A DNA stretch of 64,000 bases from Pseudohongiella spirulinae (GTDB lineage Bacteria; Pseudomonadota; Gammaproteobacteria; Pseudomonadales; Pseudohongiellaceae), in assembly GCF_001444425.1 (NCBI RefSeq), contig NZ_CP013189.1, forward strand, positions 1,178,001 to 1,242,000. Direction: 5' to 3'. Positions 41,727 through 50,748 of this stretch are shown here, in pieces (the stretch's first letter is position 1; each line of letters opens with the position of its first letter). The translations under genes were made by a program, and so were the position numbers. The notes below the pieces were generated by a model. The model saw only the letters and a list, made by a program, of their open reading frames with translations, was not told the DNA's origin and searched no databases.

Positions 41727-43373
41727 ATGATGCGTATTTTTGCCACGGCGACAATGTGGACTCAGGCTTGCATTTTGGCCTTTGCTGCAGGCGTTACTTT
41801 CATCGCTCCAAACATCAATGCTGCCGCGATTGAATCCTGTGACGTCAATAGTCCTGGCTTGATCCACTGTGGCTCGGCACCCAGTGCCACGTTCTCTGAC
41901 GATGGCAGCCTGTGGGTAGTCTTTGAGTATCAGCAACATGTCTGGTTGACGAAATCGCGCGACGATGGTCGGCAGTTTGATGTCGCCATCCGTGTGACAG
42001 ACGAGCCGGAGAATATCGAAACCAACGGCGAGAACCGGCCCAAAATCATTGTGGATGATGACAGTGGTTCGCTGTTTGTTTCATGGACTCAAAAGACCGA
42101 AGGCATGCACACCGGTGATATTCGCTATACCTACTCAACGGATATGGGCTCGACGTTTGAACCGGTCAGAACCGTCAACGACGATGGCTTACTGACCAGC
42201 CACCGTTTTGAAAGCATGCTGCTGACCGACGAAGGGCGGCTTTACATCACCTGGCTGGACAAGCGGAATCTGGAATACGCAAAAGAGCGTGGCGAAGAGT
42301 ATCGTGGCAGTGGGGTGTTCTACACCTATTCGGATGACAATGGTCGCAGCTTTGCGCCCAATCAGAAAATTGCCGACCATAGCTGCGAGTGCTGCCGAAT
42401 CGCTGTGGCACCGCATGGTGACAATGGCATGGCATTGATGTGGCGACATGTGTTTGATGTGAATACTCGCGATCACGCCATTGCCACGGTAAACGGGTCA
42501 GACGTCACATCTGTCAACCGCGCAACTGTGGATGACTGGCAGATTGATGCCTGTCCGCATCACGGTCCCTCGATGGTTCCTGCGGATTCATCAGAAACTT
42601 ATCACATGAGCTGGTTCAGCGCGGGAGATACCCACCGCGGTCTGTACTATGGCCGCCATGATGTTGCCATCGGTGAAACGTCGCGGGTAAAACAGATGGA
42701 CGGGCGTCCAGGGGCAGGACATCCTTCTTTGGCTGTTGAAGACGACGTACTGCACATGGTGTGGAAGCGATTTAACGGTGTGGCCACTGATCTGATTCTT
42801 GTGAGCTCGTCGGATGACGGTACATCCTGGAGTGAAGAGTCAGTGCTGGCGACAACCGAAGGTGGTTCTGACCACCCTTTGCTGGTGCAGGGGCCGGAGG
42901 GGCTTCGCGTGAGCTGGATGACGCACGAAGACGGCTATAAATTTGTGCGCATTGCCGACTCAAAGCCAGACATCAGAGCCTTCACAACAACGACGTTTGA
43001 AGACATCAAAACCCAGCGCGAAGGTCAGCCCTTTGTGCTGGCGCTATGGTCAGTGACCTGCCCACCCTGCATGGTAGAGTTGGACATGTTTGGCGAACTG
43101 CTGAAAGAGCAGCCGGGCCTGCCACTGGTACTGGTGTCAACTGATGACATCGAGGGCATGGAAGACGCGCTGGACTTCCTGTACGACTATGAACTTGATG
43201 GCATCACCTCCTGGATGTTCGCCGACTCCTTCACCGAGCGTCTGCGTTACAGCATTGACCCCAACTGGTTTGGAGAGCTGCCGCGCAGTTACTACTTCAA
43301 CGAGAATCACGCGGCCGAAGCGCACAGCGGCATTCTTCAGGAGGATCAGGTAAGATACTGGCTATCTTTGTAG
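41727..43373 (+). CDS. Sialidase-like propeller fused to thioredoxin domain
   Basis: A 548-residue exported protein. After a signal peptide (residues 8-31, ending NINAAA) come several Asp-box-like repeats of a six-bladed propeller (SRDDGRQF, STDMGSTF, SDDNGRSF, SSDDGTSW), about residues 50-410. Between blades is a cysteine cluster, HSCECCRIAV, and a DACPHHGPSM motif, which look like metal or disulfide sites and are not part of classic sialidases. The last ~150 residues are a TlpA-like thioredoxin domain with the active pair in SVTCPPCMVELDMFG. No catalytic sialidase residues (Arg triad, Tyr) were seen with confidence, so glycosidase activity is doubtful. It is probably co-transcribed with the TonB receptor. 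Confidence 0.7.
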   Translation: MMRIFATATMWTQACILAFAAGVTFIAPNINAAAIESCDVNSPGLIHCGSAPSATFSDDGSLWVVFEYQQHVWLTKSRDDGRQFDVAIRVTDEPENIETNGENRPKIIVDDDSGSLFVSWTQKTEGMHTGDIRYTYSTDMGSTFEPVRTVNDDGLLTSHRFESMLLTDEGRLYITWLDKRNLEYAKERGEEYRGSGVFYTYSDDNGRSFAPNQKIADHSCECCRIAVAPHGDNGMALMWRHVFDVNTRDHAIATVNGSDVTSVNRATVDDWQIDACPHHGPSMVPADSSETYHMSWFSAGDTHRGLYYGRHDVAIGETSRVKQMDGRPGAGHPSLAVEDDVLHMVWKRFNGVATDLILVSSSDDGTSWSEESVLATTEGGSDHPLLVQGPEGLRVSWMTHEDGYKFVRIADSKPDIRAFTTTTFEDIKTQREGQPFVLALWSVTCPPCMVELDMFGELLKEQPGLPLVLVSTDDIEGMEDALDFLYDYELDGITSWMFADSFTERLRYSIDPNWFGELPRSYYFNENHAAEAHSGILQEDQVRYWLSL

Positions 43374-43406
43374 CCAACTGTATTCAATCAGAAGGGGCTC
43401 CATACC

Positions 43407-43943
43407 GTGTATCAATCAGTCCTTGATTTCTGGTTCAAAGAAATCACTCCCGTCCACTGGTGGAAGAAAGATGAGTCCTTTGATCTGATGATCGGGGAGC
43501 GATTCGGCGATCTGCTAAAGCAGGGTAGTCGGTGTGAACTGTTTGAGTGGCGAAGCACGCCGGCTGGTCGATTGGCGGAAATCATAGTACTGGATCAGTT
43601 TTCCCGAAATGTCTACCGTGATACACCAGCAGCCTTTGCGCAGGATCCACTCGCACTGGCATTGTCGCAGGAAGCCGTGCAGTCAGGCGCTTTGAATGCT
43701 CTGACGGAAACAGAACGTACATTTCTCCTGATGCCCTACATGCACAGCGAATCCAGGGCAATTCATGTTCAGGCAGAGCGTTTGTTCAAGGCGCACGCAC
43801 CTGCCACCAATTACGACTTTGAGCTCAAGCATAAGGTTATTATTGACCGCTTTGGGCGTTACCCGCACCGCAACGCAATTTTGGGCCGTGCATCAACCCC
43901 GGAAGAGCTGGTATTTCTGGAGCAGCCGGGCTCTTCTTTCTAG
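43407..43943 (+). CDS. DUF924 family protein
   Basis: A 178-residue cytoplasmic protein of the DUF924 family. The signatures FWFKEI, WWKKDESFD, GRLAEIIVLDQFSRNVYRDTPAAFAQDPLA and FLLMPYMHSESRAIHVQAE are all present. It starts with GTG after AGGGG. The family is widespread and helical (TPR-like) with no established function. It follows the thioredoxin-propeller gene by 33 bases. Confidence 0.85.
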   Translation: MYQSVLDFWFKEITPVHWWKKDESFDLMIGERFGDLLKQGSRCELFEWRSTPAGRLAEIIVLDQFSRNVYRDTPAAFAQDPLALALSQEAVQSGALNALTETERTFLLMPYMHSESRAIHVQAERLFKAHAPATNYDFELKHKVIIDRFGRYPHRNAILGRASTPEELVFLEQPGSSF

Positions 43944-44040
43944 CGGCCGACGAGCTGTCGATCGGTCGATTCTGGTCCGGTTATTCTGGACAGGACTCCG
44001 ATATTTCAATTAATCTTCAGGTTTTTGGGCGAATTTAGTC

Positions 44041-46290
44041 ATGCCTCAGACTGTTGTATTGATTGTCCTTCTGCTGATTCTTGGCGCTTCTTCTGGCTAT
44101 GCTCAGGAAAATGTCATCCCCGTCCCTGGTAGACCCACCATCGAAGCTTATCGGATGCCTGTGGGCATGGATATCCGCCTTGATGGATTGTTGGACGAAG
44201 AGGTGTGGGCCATGGCTGTGCCGATCACCGAGTTCCGCCAGCAGGAGCCTGTTGAAGGTGGCCAGCCGAGTGAGCGCACAGAAATCCGCATAGTCTATGA
44301 TGATGACGCCTTGTATATCGGCGCCATGCTGTATGACTCAGATCCCGATGGCATTCTGGCTTATCAGTTGCAGCGTGATGCCGGCCTGGGTACAGATGAT
44401 CGTTTTATGTGGATTATCAGTACCTTTGACGATAACCGTACCGGCTATTTCTTTGAAACCAACCCGGTTGGCCTGCTGGGCGATGGCCTGATTGAGGGCG
44501 GTGGCGGGTTTAACAAGCGCTGGAACGGACTTTGGAACATCAGGACTGCGATCCGCAGTGATGGCTGGTCCGCCGAGATTCGCATCCCCTTTTCAACACT
44601 GAACTTTGATCCGGCGCTGACGGCCTGGGGTATTAACTTTCAGCGCACCATCCGGCGCCATAATGAAGAAATTTTGTGGAACGGATGGCGCCGGGTAGAA
44701 GGGCTGTTTCGGCCCATCCATACGGGGCTGCTGACAGGCCTTGAAGGTATCAGCCAGGGCCGGGGTATCGAGCTGAAGCCGTTTATCAACGCATCGACCA
44801 ATCGCGGCCCGGCTGCGGGTGCGGCCAAGGGCAATGAAGCCAAGGCGGGCATCGATATCACCTATTCGCTGACACCGTCTCTGCGCGGTGCTCTGACGAT
44901 TAATACGGACTTTGCCGAGGTGGAAGTTGACAGCCGTCAGGTGAACCTGACGCGTTTTCCGCTGCGCTTTCCTGAGCAGCGAGAGTTCTTTCTGGAAGGC
45001 TCAGGGGTCTTCTCCTTCAACTGGGCTGACCCGTTTTTCAGCCGACGCATTGGTCTGGTGGATGGGCAGGAAGTACCCATCGACTTTGGTGGGCGCCTGG
45101 GCGGTCAGGTGGGTGACTATGAGTTAGGTGTCTATCAGGTACGTACCGGGGAAACCACTCTCGATAACGGCGATGGCACCGTGCGTCCCTGGGGTGCCGA
45201 GGATTTCACAGTCGCACGTGTAAAACGCCGACTGTTCCGCCAGTCCCACGTCGGTATGATTTATACACGCCGCGCCTCTGACGGTTTGATGGGCAATGAG
45301 CTGCTGCCGGACCGACACACGGTAGGCGCTGATTTCAACTTCTTTACCTCACAGTTTCTTGGCCGACAGCTCAATGCCCAGGTTGAGGGTTTCATGGTGC
45401 ATCACACCGACCCGGTCAACGGCGGTGATTTAACTGGATCTGAGCGGCGCTCGCGCGGTATTCGCTGGTCTTTACCGAACGATCTGATCCGGGTGCATTC
45501 GTCGCACCGGGAATTTGGTGAAGAATGGAATCCGGCGGTTGGATTTGTAGAGCGACGTGGGTTCCGACGGCACCAGCCGACACTGACCATAGCGCCGCGG
45601 CCAAGCAACTGGTCACTTGTTCGTCAGACTGAGCACCAGATTTTCTTCGAGTACCTGACCGATCTGGATGATCGTCTACTGACCCGGAACTTGAATATCA
45701 AGCCCTTGCAACTGAATTTTGAAAGTGGGGATCGCTTCAGTATCGAGTTTGGTCAAAATTTTGAGCGCCTTGACAGGGCTTTCACCGTTTATAACCGTGA
45801 TGATGAGGTGATTCGCATTCAGCCTGGTGATTATGATTCAGATAATTGGTCGGCTAATATTTCAACCGCCGGCCGACGGATGTTGTCCGGAAGTGTCAAT
45901 TTTGAACGTTCCGAGTTCTGGGGCGGAGACCGCGACAGACTGGATGTGTCAGGTACGATTCGTCCGCGTGTAGGCATCTCCGTATCCGCCAATTATCAGC
46001 GCAATGAGGTCAGTCTTCCGCAAGGCGAGTTTGATACCAACCTCGTGCGACTGTCATGGGCCTGGAACTTCAATCCGTGGGTCGCCCTTACCGGTAACGT
46101 ACAGTACGACGATCTTTCCGAAGTGGTTGGCGTTTATGCGCGGCTGCGCTGGATTATTCAGCCTGGCAATGATGTGTTCCTGGTGTGGAGCAACAACTGG
46201 TTGTACGAAGATGATCCCTTGAATGACAGACGTTTTACGAGGCTGACCAGCGGCGGTGCTTTGAAGGTAAATTATACATTCCGATTCTGA
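44041..46290 (+). CDS. DUF5916 protein with CBM9-like domain
   Basis: A 749-residue exported protein. After a signal peptide (VLIVLLLILGASSGYAQ) comes a carbohydrate-binding family 9-like sandwich (IRLDGLLDEEVWAMAVPITEFRQ, then TGYFFETNPVG), then the DUF5916 part, which is rich in beta strands and probably forms an outer-membrane barrel, with the family segment VDSRQVNLTRFPLRFPEQREFFLEGSGVF, and an ending in TFRF that suits BAM insertion. Such proteins are linked to uptake or breakdown of polymers, mostly by context. No partners of that kind are adjacent. Clear single-gene unit. Confidence 0.8.
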   Translation: MPQTVVLIVLLLILGASSGYAQENVIPVPGRPTIEAYRMPVGMDIRLDGLLDEEVWAMAVPITEFRQQEPVEGGQPSERTEIRIVYDDDALYIGAMLYDSDPDGILAYQLQRDAGLGTDDRFMWIISTFDDNRTGYFFETNPVGLLGDGLIEGGGGFNKRWNGLWNIRTAIRSDGWSAEIRIPFSTLNFDPALTAWGINFQRTIRRHNEEILWNGWRRVEGLFRPIHTGLLTGLEGISQGRGIELKPFINASTNRGPAAGAAKGNEAKAGIDITYSLTPSLRGALTINTDFAEVEVDSRQVNLTRFPLRFPEQREFFLEGSGVFSFNWADPFFSRRIGLVDGQEVPIDFGGRLGGQVGDYELGVYQVRTGETTLDNGDGTVRPWGAEDFTVARVKRRLFRQSHVGMIYTRRASDGLMGNELLPDRHTVGADFNFFTSQFLGRQLNAQVEGFMVHHTDPVNGGDLTGSERRSRGIRWSLPNDLIRVHSSHREFGEEWNPAVGFVERRGFRRHQPTLTIAPRPSNWSLVRQTEHQIFFEYLTDLDDRLLTRNLNIKPLQLNFESGDRFSIEFGQNFERLDRAFTVYNRDDEVIRIQPGDYDSDNWSANISTAGRRMLSGSVNFERSEFWGGDRDRLDVSGTIRPRVGISVSANYQRNEVSLPQGEFDTNLVRLSWAWNFNPWVALTGNVQYDDLSEVVGVYARLRWIIQPGNDVFLVWSNNWLYEDDPLNDRRFTRLTSGGALKVNYTFRF

Positions 46291-46377
46291 GATCGCTGTG
46301 TGCTGACTGATGCATCCTCGACAGTCAATCGGTATTATTTTTGCTCGCATTACGGTTCGCAAAGAGCAGCCTGTCGG

Positions 46378-46743
46378 CTACTGGTGGGGCCAAAGTATAA
46401 TGCCCCAGGTTAAAGCCGCTCCGATCAGGCTGAACAACACTGCCGCTGAGCCGATGTCCTTTGCCTTGCCACTGAGCGGATGATAATCATCACCGATTCG
46501 GTCCACCACAGCCTCAATAGCGCTGTTCAGCATCTCTGTGATCAGAATGACCAGTAGAGATATCACCAATAGAGCACGCTCAGCCGGGCTGACATTAACC
46601 CATATGATGACAGGGGTCAGCAGCAGCACCAGAGCGACTTCCTGGCGAAATGCAGCCTCTCCCTGCCAGAGGGCTTTTAGCCCCCGGGCGGAAAAAAGCG
46701 TGGCGTAAAACAGACGTTTGATACCGGTGGCGGGTGACTTCAT
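46378..46743 (-). CDS. dgkA: Diacylglycerol kinase
   Basis: A 121-residue membrane kinase that phosphorylates diacylglycerol to phosphatidic acid for lipid recycling. Three membrane helices and the family motif EMLNSAIEAVVDRIGDDYHPLSGKAKDIGSAAVL are present, with the catalytic Glu of ITEMLNSA. Length equals that of DgkA. The ATG at 46743 fits the family start; longer forms upstream would overlap the next gene. It lies 43 bases behind the YhhN-like gene, in the same operon. Its stop overlaps a small hairpin, AGTAGCC/GGCTGCT, which may end the transcript. Confidence 0.9.
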   Translation of the reverse strand: MKSPATGIKRLFYATLFSARGLKALWQGEAAFRQEVALVLLLTPVIIWVNVSPAERALLVISLLVILITEMLNSAIEAVVDRIGDDYHPLSGKAKDIGSAAVLFSLIGAALTWGIILWPHQ

Positions 46744-46786
46744 AGAAAGGCCTGTTACGTGAATACGGGTCAGTATCGGCGCTGGT

Positions 46787-47464
46787 CTAAGTTGCCAGCC
46801 TGGCTGACCTGACAAGACCGGTGCAAATTAAAAACTGTGCCAGGTAATAAGTGCTCATGACCGCGATGCCCGAATATTCAAACGGAGTAACAAAACGGTT
46901 TATAGCAATCAGTGTGTCGCTGACCATAAAAATCAGGGCGCCCATTGCTACCCATAACCACTGCTGATCTGTTCTGAATCCTGCCGCTATTGCCATTACG
47001 CTGATGACGATCATGTAGGCCGTCACCGGGATTTGCATATCAGCCGCGTTCGGCACAATAAACAGGGTGCACAGCAGCGCATAAATCACGATAAAACCGG
47101 TCCATGGCAGTCGGGCCGATTGCCATCTGGCCTGCGTGAGAAACAGGCAGGCGTAGGTAACCTGCGCCAACAGAAAGGCCACCAATCCCTGAACAAACAG
47201 TCCGTCCAGTGCCAGCAATACATCGCCGATCGCAGACAGCACCAGCCCCAATCCCAGTAGTACTTGCACCCTGCCATTGGTGTTACGTATCGTCAGATAC
47301 AGCAGCAGGGCAATAGGAATAATTTTGAACAGCCAACGCCAGCCTGAAGGAATCAGGCCGGGCAGGGCGATGTACAGCAGACTGAATCCAATAAAGGCTG
47401 CCAGCCAGAGAGGCTGAAGACCGGACAGCAAGTTTCCTCTATCGCCGCGAGACGTCTTTGTCAT
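46787..47464 (-). CDS. YhhN/TMEM86-type lysoplasmalogenase-like membrane protein
   Basis: A 225-residue integral membrane protein with about eight hydrophobic segments. Family marks include the conserved LGLVLSAIGDVLLALDGLFVQGLVAFLLAQVTY region and GALIFMVSDTLIAINRF, which match the YhhN/TMEM86 family; the Asp residues (GDVLLAL, SDTLIAI) are part of the active site in human lysoplasmalogenase. It would act on lysoplasmalogens or related ether lipids if the activity is kept. The exact start is not certain; ATG at 47464 is used and ATGs at 47503 and 47527 remain possible. It is upstream of dgkA in the same direction. Confidence 0.8.
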   Translation of the reverse strand: MTKTSRGDRGNLLSGLQPLWLAAFIGFSLLYIALPGLIPSGWRWLFKIIPIALLLYLTIRNTNGRVQVLLGLGLVLSAIGDVLLALDGLFVQGLVAFLLAQVTYACLFLTQARWQSARLPWTGFIVIYALLCTLFIVPNAADMQIPVTAYMIVISVMAIAAGFRTDQQWLWVAMGALIFMVSDTLIAINRFVTPFEYSGIAVMSTYYLAQFLICTGLVRSARLAT

Positions 47465-47544
47465 TGCCTGATATTCTCTTTTTGTTGTTGATGAGACAAA
47501 CATACACCGATTTAACACACTGATCACTATCGCAGGGGCGTTCC

Positions 47545-48144
47545 ATGAAAATATACGGGGACCATCAATCAGGCAATTGTTACAAGATAGCTCTTGTCTG
47601 TGCTCTTCTGGAGATTGAGCACGAGTGGATCCCTGTTGATATTCTTGCAGGCCAGACGCGCACGGCCGAATTTCTGCAGCGCAATCCCAATGGCAAGATT
47701 CCCCTGCTTGAGTTGGATGACGGTCGCACTCTGTCAGAGTCCAATGCCATCATCAATTACCTGGCTGCAGGCACTTCGCTGCTTCCGGCCGACCGTTTTG
47801 ATCAGGCCAAAGTTCAGCAGTGGCAGTTTTTCGAACAATACAGCCATGAGCCTTACATTGCGGTGGCACGTTTTATCGCTAAATATCTGGGATTGCCCGA
47901 GGCGCGGCGGGCTGAATACGAAGCCAAACAGGATGGCGGATACAAGGCCCTGGCTGTGATGGAGCGACAGTTGCAGCAGTCGTCTTTTCTGGCGGGGAAT
48001 ATGCTCACGACGGCTGATGTGAGCCTGTACGCCTATACGCACGTAGCGGATGAAGGTGGGTTTGAGTTGAATGATTATCCGGCAGTACAGACATGGATTG
48101 CGCGTATCAAACAACAGCCCGGGTATGTAAGCATGCCGGGCTAA
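47545..48144 (+). CDS. Glutathione S-transferase family protein
   Basis: A 199-residue GST of the nu/YfcG-like type. It opens with GDHQSGNCYKIALVCALLEIEHEWIPVDI, has the cis-Pro segment NPNGKIPLLELDDGRTLSESNAIINYLA, and a helical C-terminal domain with MLTTADVSLYAYTHVADEGGF. It differs from the GST at 37496 and is not a close copy. GGGG at suitable distance precedes the ATG. The stop is one base from the convergent HicB stop. Confidence 0.85.
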   Translation: MKIYGDHQSGNCYKIALVCALLEIEHEWIPVDILAGQTRTAEFLQRNPNGKIPLLELDDGRTLSESNAIINYLAAGTSLLPADRFDQAKVQQWQFFEQYSHEPYIAVARFIAKYLGLPEARRAEYEAKQDGGYKALAVMERQLQQSSFLAGNMLTTADVSLYAYTHVADEGGFELNDYPAVQTWIARIKQQPGYVSMPG

Positions 48145-48145
48145 C

Positions 48146-48562
48146 TCAGTTAGTGTCTGCCTGTGTCCCGGGATTGGAGTTTTTTAACGCCGAGCTGACC
48201 AGATACTGAGAGCGATTCATGCCGGATTTAGCCGCCGCCGAATCTATCTTGCGCAAGGCAAAGCGGGGGACAGTAATGTTGATTCGTTCAGCAGGCCCCA
48301 TTAGCCGGTCCAAGTCAATGTCAACCAGCGCCCAGGATCCGCCCAGCCCCTGGTCAGCCTGTATATGGGTGTCTATGGTCTGCGGCAGCGGGACTGATTG
48401 GCCATCTTCCAGCAATCCTTCTATGTGCAGCTCAATGGCTTCCCGAGCCTGTTGCAATGCTTCATCCATCGTGTCACCGGCTGAGAAACAGCCAGGCAAA
48501 TCAGGCACAGTCACGCCGTAAACACTGCCAGAATCTTTGTGAATCAGAATGGGGTATAACAT
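48146..48562 (-). CDS. hicB: HicB-family antitoxin
   Basis: A 138-residue antitoxin. The N-terminal partial RNase H-like HicB domain reads YGVTVPDLPGCFSAGDTMDEALQQAREAIELHIEG, and the C-terminal part is a ribbon-helix-helix DNA-binding domain (RINITVPRFALRKIDSAAAKSGMNRSQYLVSSAL). It binds HicA and represses the operon. AGGAG nine bases upstream supports the ATG at 48562; a TTG at 48565 is possible. It overlaps the end of hicA by 62 bases. Confidence 0.9.
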   Translation of the reverse strand: MLYPILIHKDSGSVYGVTVPDLPGCFSAGDTMDEALQQAREAIELHIEGLLEDGQSVPLPQTIDTHIQADQGLGGSWALVDIDLDRLMGPAERINITVPRFALRKIDSAAAKSGMNRSQYLVSSALKNSNPGTQADTN

Positions 48563-48761
48563 CAAACGTTACTCCTGACTGCTCATTTGAGGCCTGCCTG
48601 TAAATCGAGTGCACAGTTCCTCTGGGCAGATCCCGTTTTGGGTGAGGAACTGTAACCCGTCCGACTTTGCTTGGATGTTTAAACTGAAGATGGCTGCCTT
48701 TTGTCGCAACCAGCACCCATCCGTCAGCCTGCAATTTTCTGATAAGCTCTTTACCGGTCAT
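48501..48761 (-). CDS. hicA: HicA-family toxin (mRNA interferase), extended C-terminus
   Basis: An 86-residue HicA protein; the double-stranded RNA-binding-like fold carries the catalytic His in TKGSHLQFKHP, followed by VTVPHPKRDLPRGTVHSIYRQA. HicA cleaves mRNA and is blocked by HicB. Typical HicA proteins are about 60 residues and end soon after the QAG position; here the frame continues 25 residues beyond, into the start of hicB. ATG at 48761 with AAGG upstream. Order is hicA then hicB, the usual one. Confidence 0.85.
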   Translation of the reverse strand: MTGKELIRKLQADGWVLVATKGSHLQFKHPSKVGRVTVPHPKRDLPRGTVHSIYRQASNEQSGVTFDVIPHSDSQRFWQCLRRDCA

Positions 48762-48773
48762 GATAACCTTGCT

Positions 48774-48789
48774 TGTACACACCTGTACA
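48774..48789. promoter_or_regulatory. Candidate HicB operator
   Basis: Two self-complementary TGTACA hexamers at 48774-48779 and 48784-48789, ten bases apart, lie 13 bases upstream of hicA. Their spacing of one helical turn is typical for paired ribbon-helix-helix dimers such as HicB. Confidence 0.5.
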
Positions 48790-48840
48790 CACTGAAAATT
48801 TCAATCGCACTTAATCAGGGTTATAGACGAGGTAGAATCA

Positions 48841-50673
48841 ATGCGCACAATCAACTGGCCTTCTCCAACACCGTTGCGACTCTTGGCTTTACTGGCGTGC
48901 CTGACTGCCTGTTCCCCGGGCGAAGATGTTCAGACAGCGGCGCAACAGCCTGCTGAATCAGCAGCGATGCCGACCGACACCACCCTGCGCACAATCGGGC
49001 AGGGCCAACTCACTGGCCTGGTACAGAATAACGGCAGCCTGGCCTGGCGTAACATTCCCTATGCCCAACCACCGGTGGGCGAGTTGCGCTGGAAACTGCC
49101 GCAACCACCAGAGCCCTGGGCAGGAACCTACGCGGCTACTGACATCATTCAGCCTTGTCCACAATTCGTGTCGACGCTGTCTGCAGGCATTGCTGACCCT
49201 GACGGTGACGGCATTGTGGGCAGCGAGGACTGTCTGTATCTGAGTGTGTATGCACCATCAGATATTCCCGAGGGTGAGCAACTCCCGGTGATGTACTGGA
49301 TTTTTGGCGGCGGCAATAACAGCGGTTACGCCGGTGACTATAACGGCGGTGTATTGGCTGAGACACAGGACGTTATTGTGGTGACAGTTAATTATCGATT
49401 GGGCAGCCTGGGCTGGTTCTATCATCCGGCGATTCTGGAGGCTGGTGCCAGTGGCGCTGCGGCAAGTGGTAACTGGAGCACCGTCGACACCATTGCTGGC
49501 TTGCAGTGGGTGCAGGACAATATCGAAGTGTTTGGCGGTGACCCGGGCAATGTCACTATTTTTGGGGAATCAGCCGGCGGTGGCAATGTCATGAGCCTGG
49601 TAACTTCACCGATGGCGGAGGGACTGTTCCACCGAGCCATTGTGCAAAGCGGCGGCATCGCCACGACCTCAATGGAGCAGGGTGTCAATTACACGGATGA
49701 TCCCATCCCAGGTCATGAGCACAGCTCCAGGGAAATAATCAACAAAATCCTGATCCGTGACGGACTGGCTGCCGACCGGGCAAGTGCCAAAGTGATACAG
49801 GATGCGATGAGCGATGCAGACATTCGGGAGCTGCTGTACAGTCAGGATGCTGCGGAGTTCCTGAAACTCTACAACCCGGAGGCGGCTCGAAACTATCCGG
49901 CTCCCAAGAAATTTACGGATGGTACTGTATTTGTAGGGCAGGATCCGCTGGATCAACTGGCGTCCGGCAACTACAACCAGGTGCCCATTATTCTGGGTAC
50001 CAATCGCGATGAACGTCGCATTTACCTGTATGCAGCCATGATGGATGTGATTCGTAATGACCCGCAGGAGTACATCCGCTTTGCTCACTACCCCTCCATT
50101 CAGTGGAAGTGGCGTGGTGTGGATAATCTTGCCCGTCGTATGGCTCCGGTTCAGGACGCGCCCGTGTATGCCTTCCGTTTTGACTGGGACGAACAACGGA
50201 CCAGTGAAAATGGTCTGGATATGTCGATAGCAATTGGTGCAGCGCACTCGACCGAAATGGCCTTTATTTTTGGTGACTGGGATGTGGGTTTTATCAGTGG
50301 CGACGCCCTGTATCACGATGCGAGCAATCCGGGGCGAGATGCCCTGTCTGCCGCCATGATGTCCTACTGGTCCCATTTTGCATACACCGGAGAGACAGCA
50401 CGCGGGCGCAATGGCGACCTGCCGCTGTGGCAGCCCTGGCAGAATGGCGAAGGCAACCCCAAGACGCTGATATTGGATTCCGAGGCGGGCGGTGGTATTC
50501 GCATGATGTCACAGGAAGTAACCCTGGAAAGCATCAAAGCCGACTTTATGGCTGAACAGTGGAGCGACCCTCAGAACCGTTGCCGCGCGTATCTGTCAAC
50601 GTTTGCCGGCACCGAAGCGTTTGACCGGGATGAATATGTCGGCTTGATTGAGGGCGGGTGTTCGTCAAGGTAA
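48841..50673 (+). CDS. Type B carboxylesterase lipoprotein
   Basis: A 610-residue esterase of the carboxylesterase family. The signal has a lipobox (LLACLTAC), so the protein should be attached to a membrane. The alpha/beta hydrolase part has the oxyanion loop WIFGGGNNSGYAGDYN, nucleophile Ser in FGESAGGGNVMSLV, the Glu region around GTNRDERRIYLY, and the His in AAHSTEMAFIFGDW. GAGG eight bases upstream supports the ATG. It is a remote paralogue of the Tat-type esterase at 35805. It lies upstream of an MFS gene with 75 bases between them. Confidence 0.85.
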   Translation: MRTINWPSPTPLRLLALLACLTACSPGEDVQTAAQQPAESAAMPTDTTLRTIGQGQLTGLVQNNGSLAWRNIPYAQPPVGELRWKLPQPPEPWAGTYAATDIIQPCPQFVSTLSAGIADPDGDGIVGSEDCLYLSVYAPSDIPEGEQLPVMYWIFGGGNNSGYAGDYNGGVLAETQDVIVVTVNYRLGSLGWFYHPAILEAGASGAAASGNWSTVDTIAGLQWVQDNIEVFGGDPGNVTIFGESAGGGNVMSLVTSPMAEGLFHRAIVQSGGIATTSMEQGVNYTDDPIPGHEHSSREIINKILIRDGLAADRASAKVIQDAMSDADIRELLYSQDAAEFLKLYNPEAARNYPAPKKFTDGTVFVGQDPLDQLASGNYNQVPIILGTNRDERRIYLYAAMMDVIRNDPQEYIRFAHYPSIQWKWRGVDNLARRMAPVQDAPVYAFRFDWDEQRTSENGLDMSIAIGAAHSTEMAFIFGDWDVGFISGDALYHDASNPGRDALSAAMMSYWSHFAYTGETARGRNGDLPLWQPWQNGEGNPKTLILDSEAGGGIRMMSQEVTLESIKADFMAEQWSDPQNRCRAYLSTFAGTEAFDRDEYVGLIEGGCSSR

Positions 50674-50748
50674 AGCATGTGCTTGCGTGCGACAGACGAC
50701 ATTAGGTGACTGTGGTAGACTGTGCGGCTTTTCGAGAAGCTCCGATTT

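Noticed and set aside
48142-48181. CTAAC/GTTAG hairpin at the GST-hicB junction as a bidirectional terminator
   Set aside because: A five-base stem without T runs is too weak to call.
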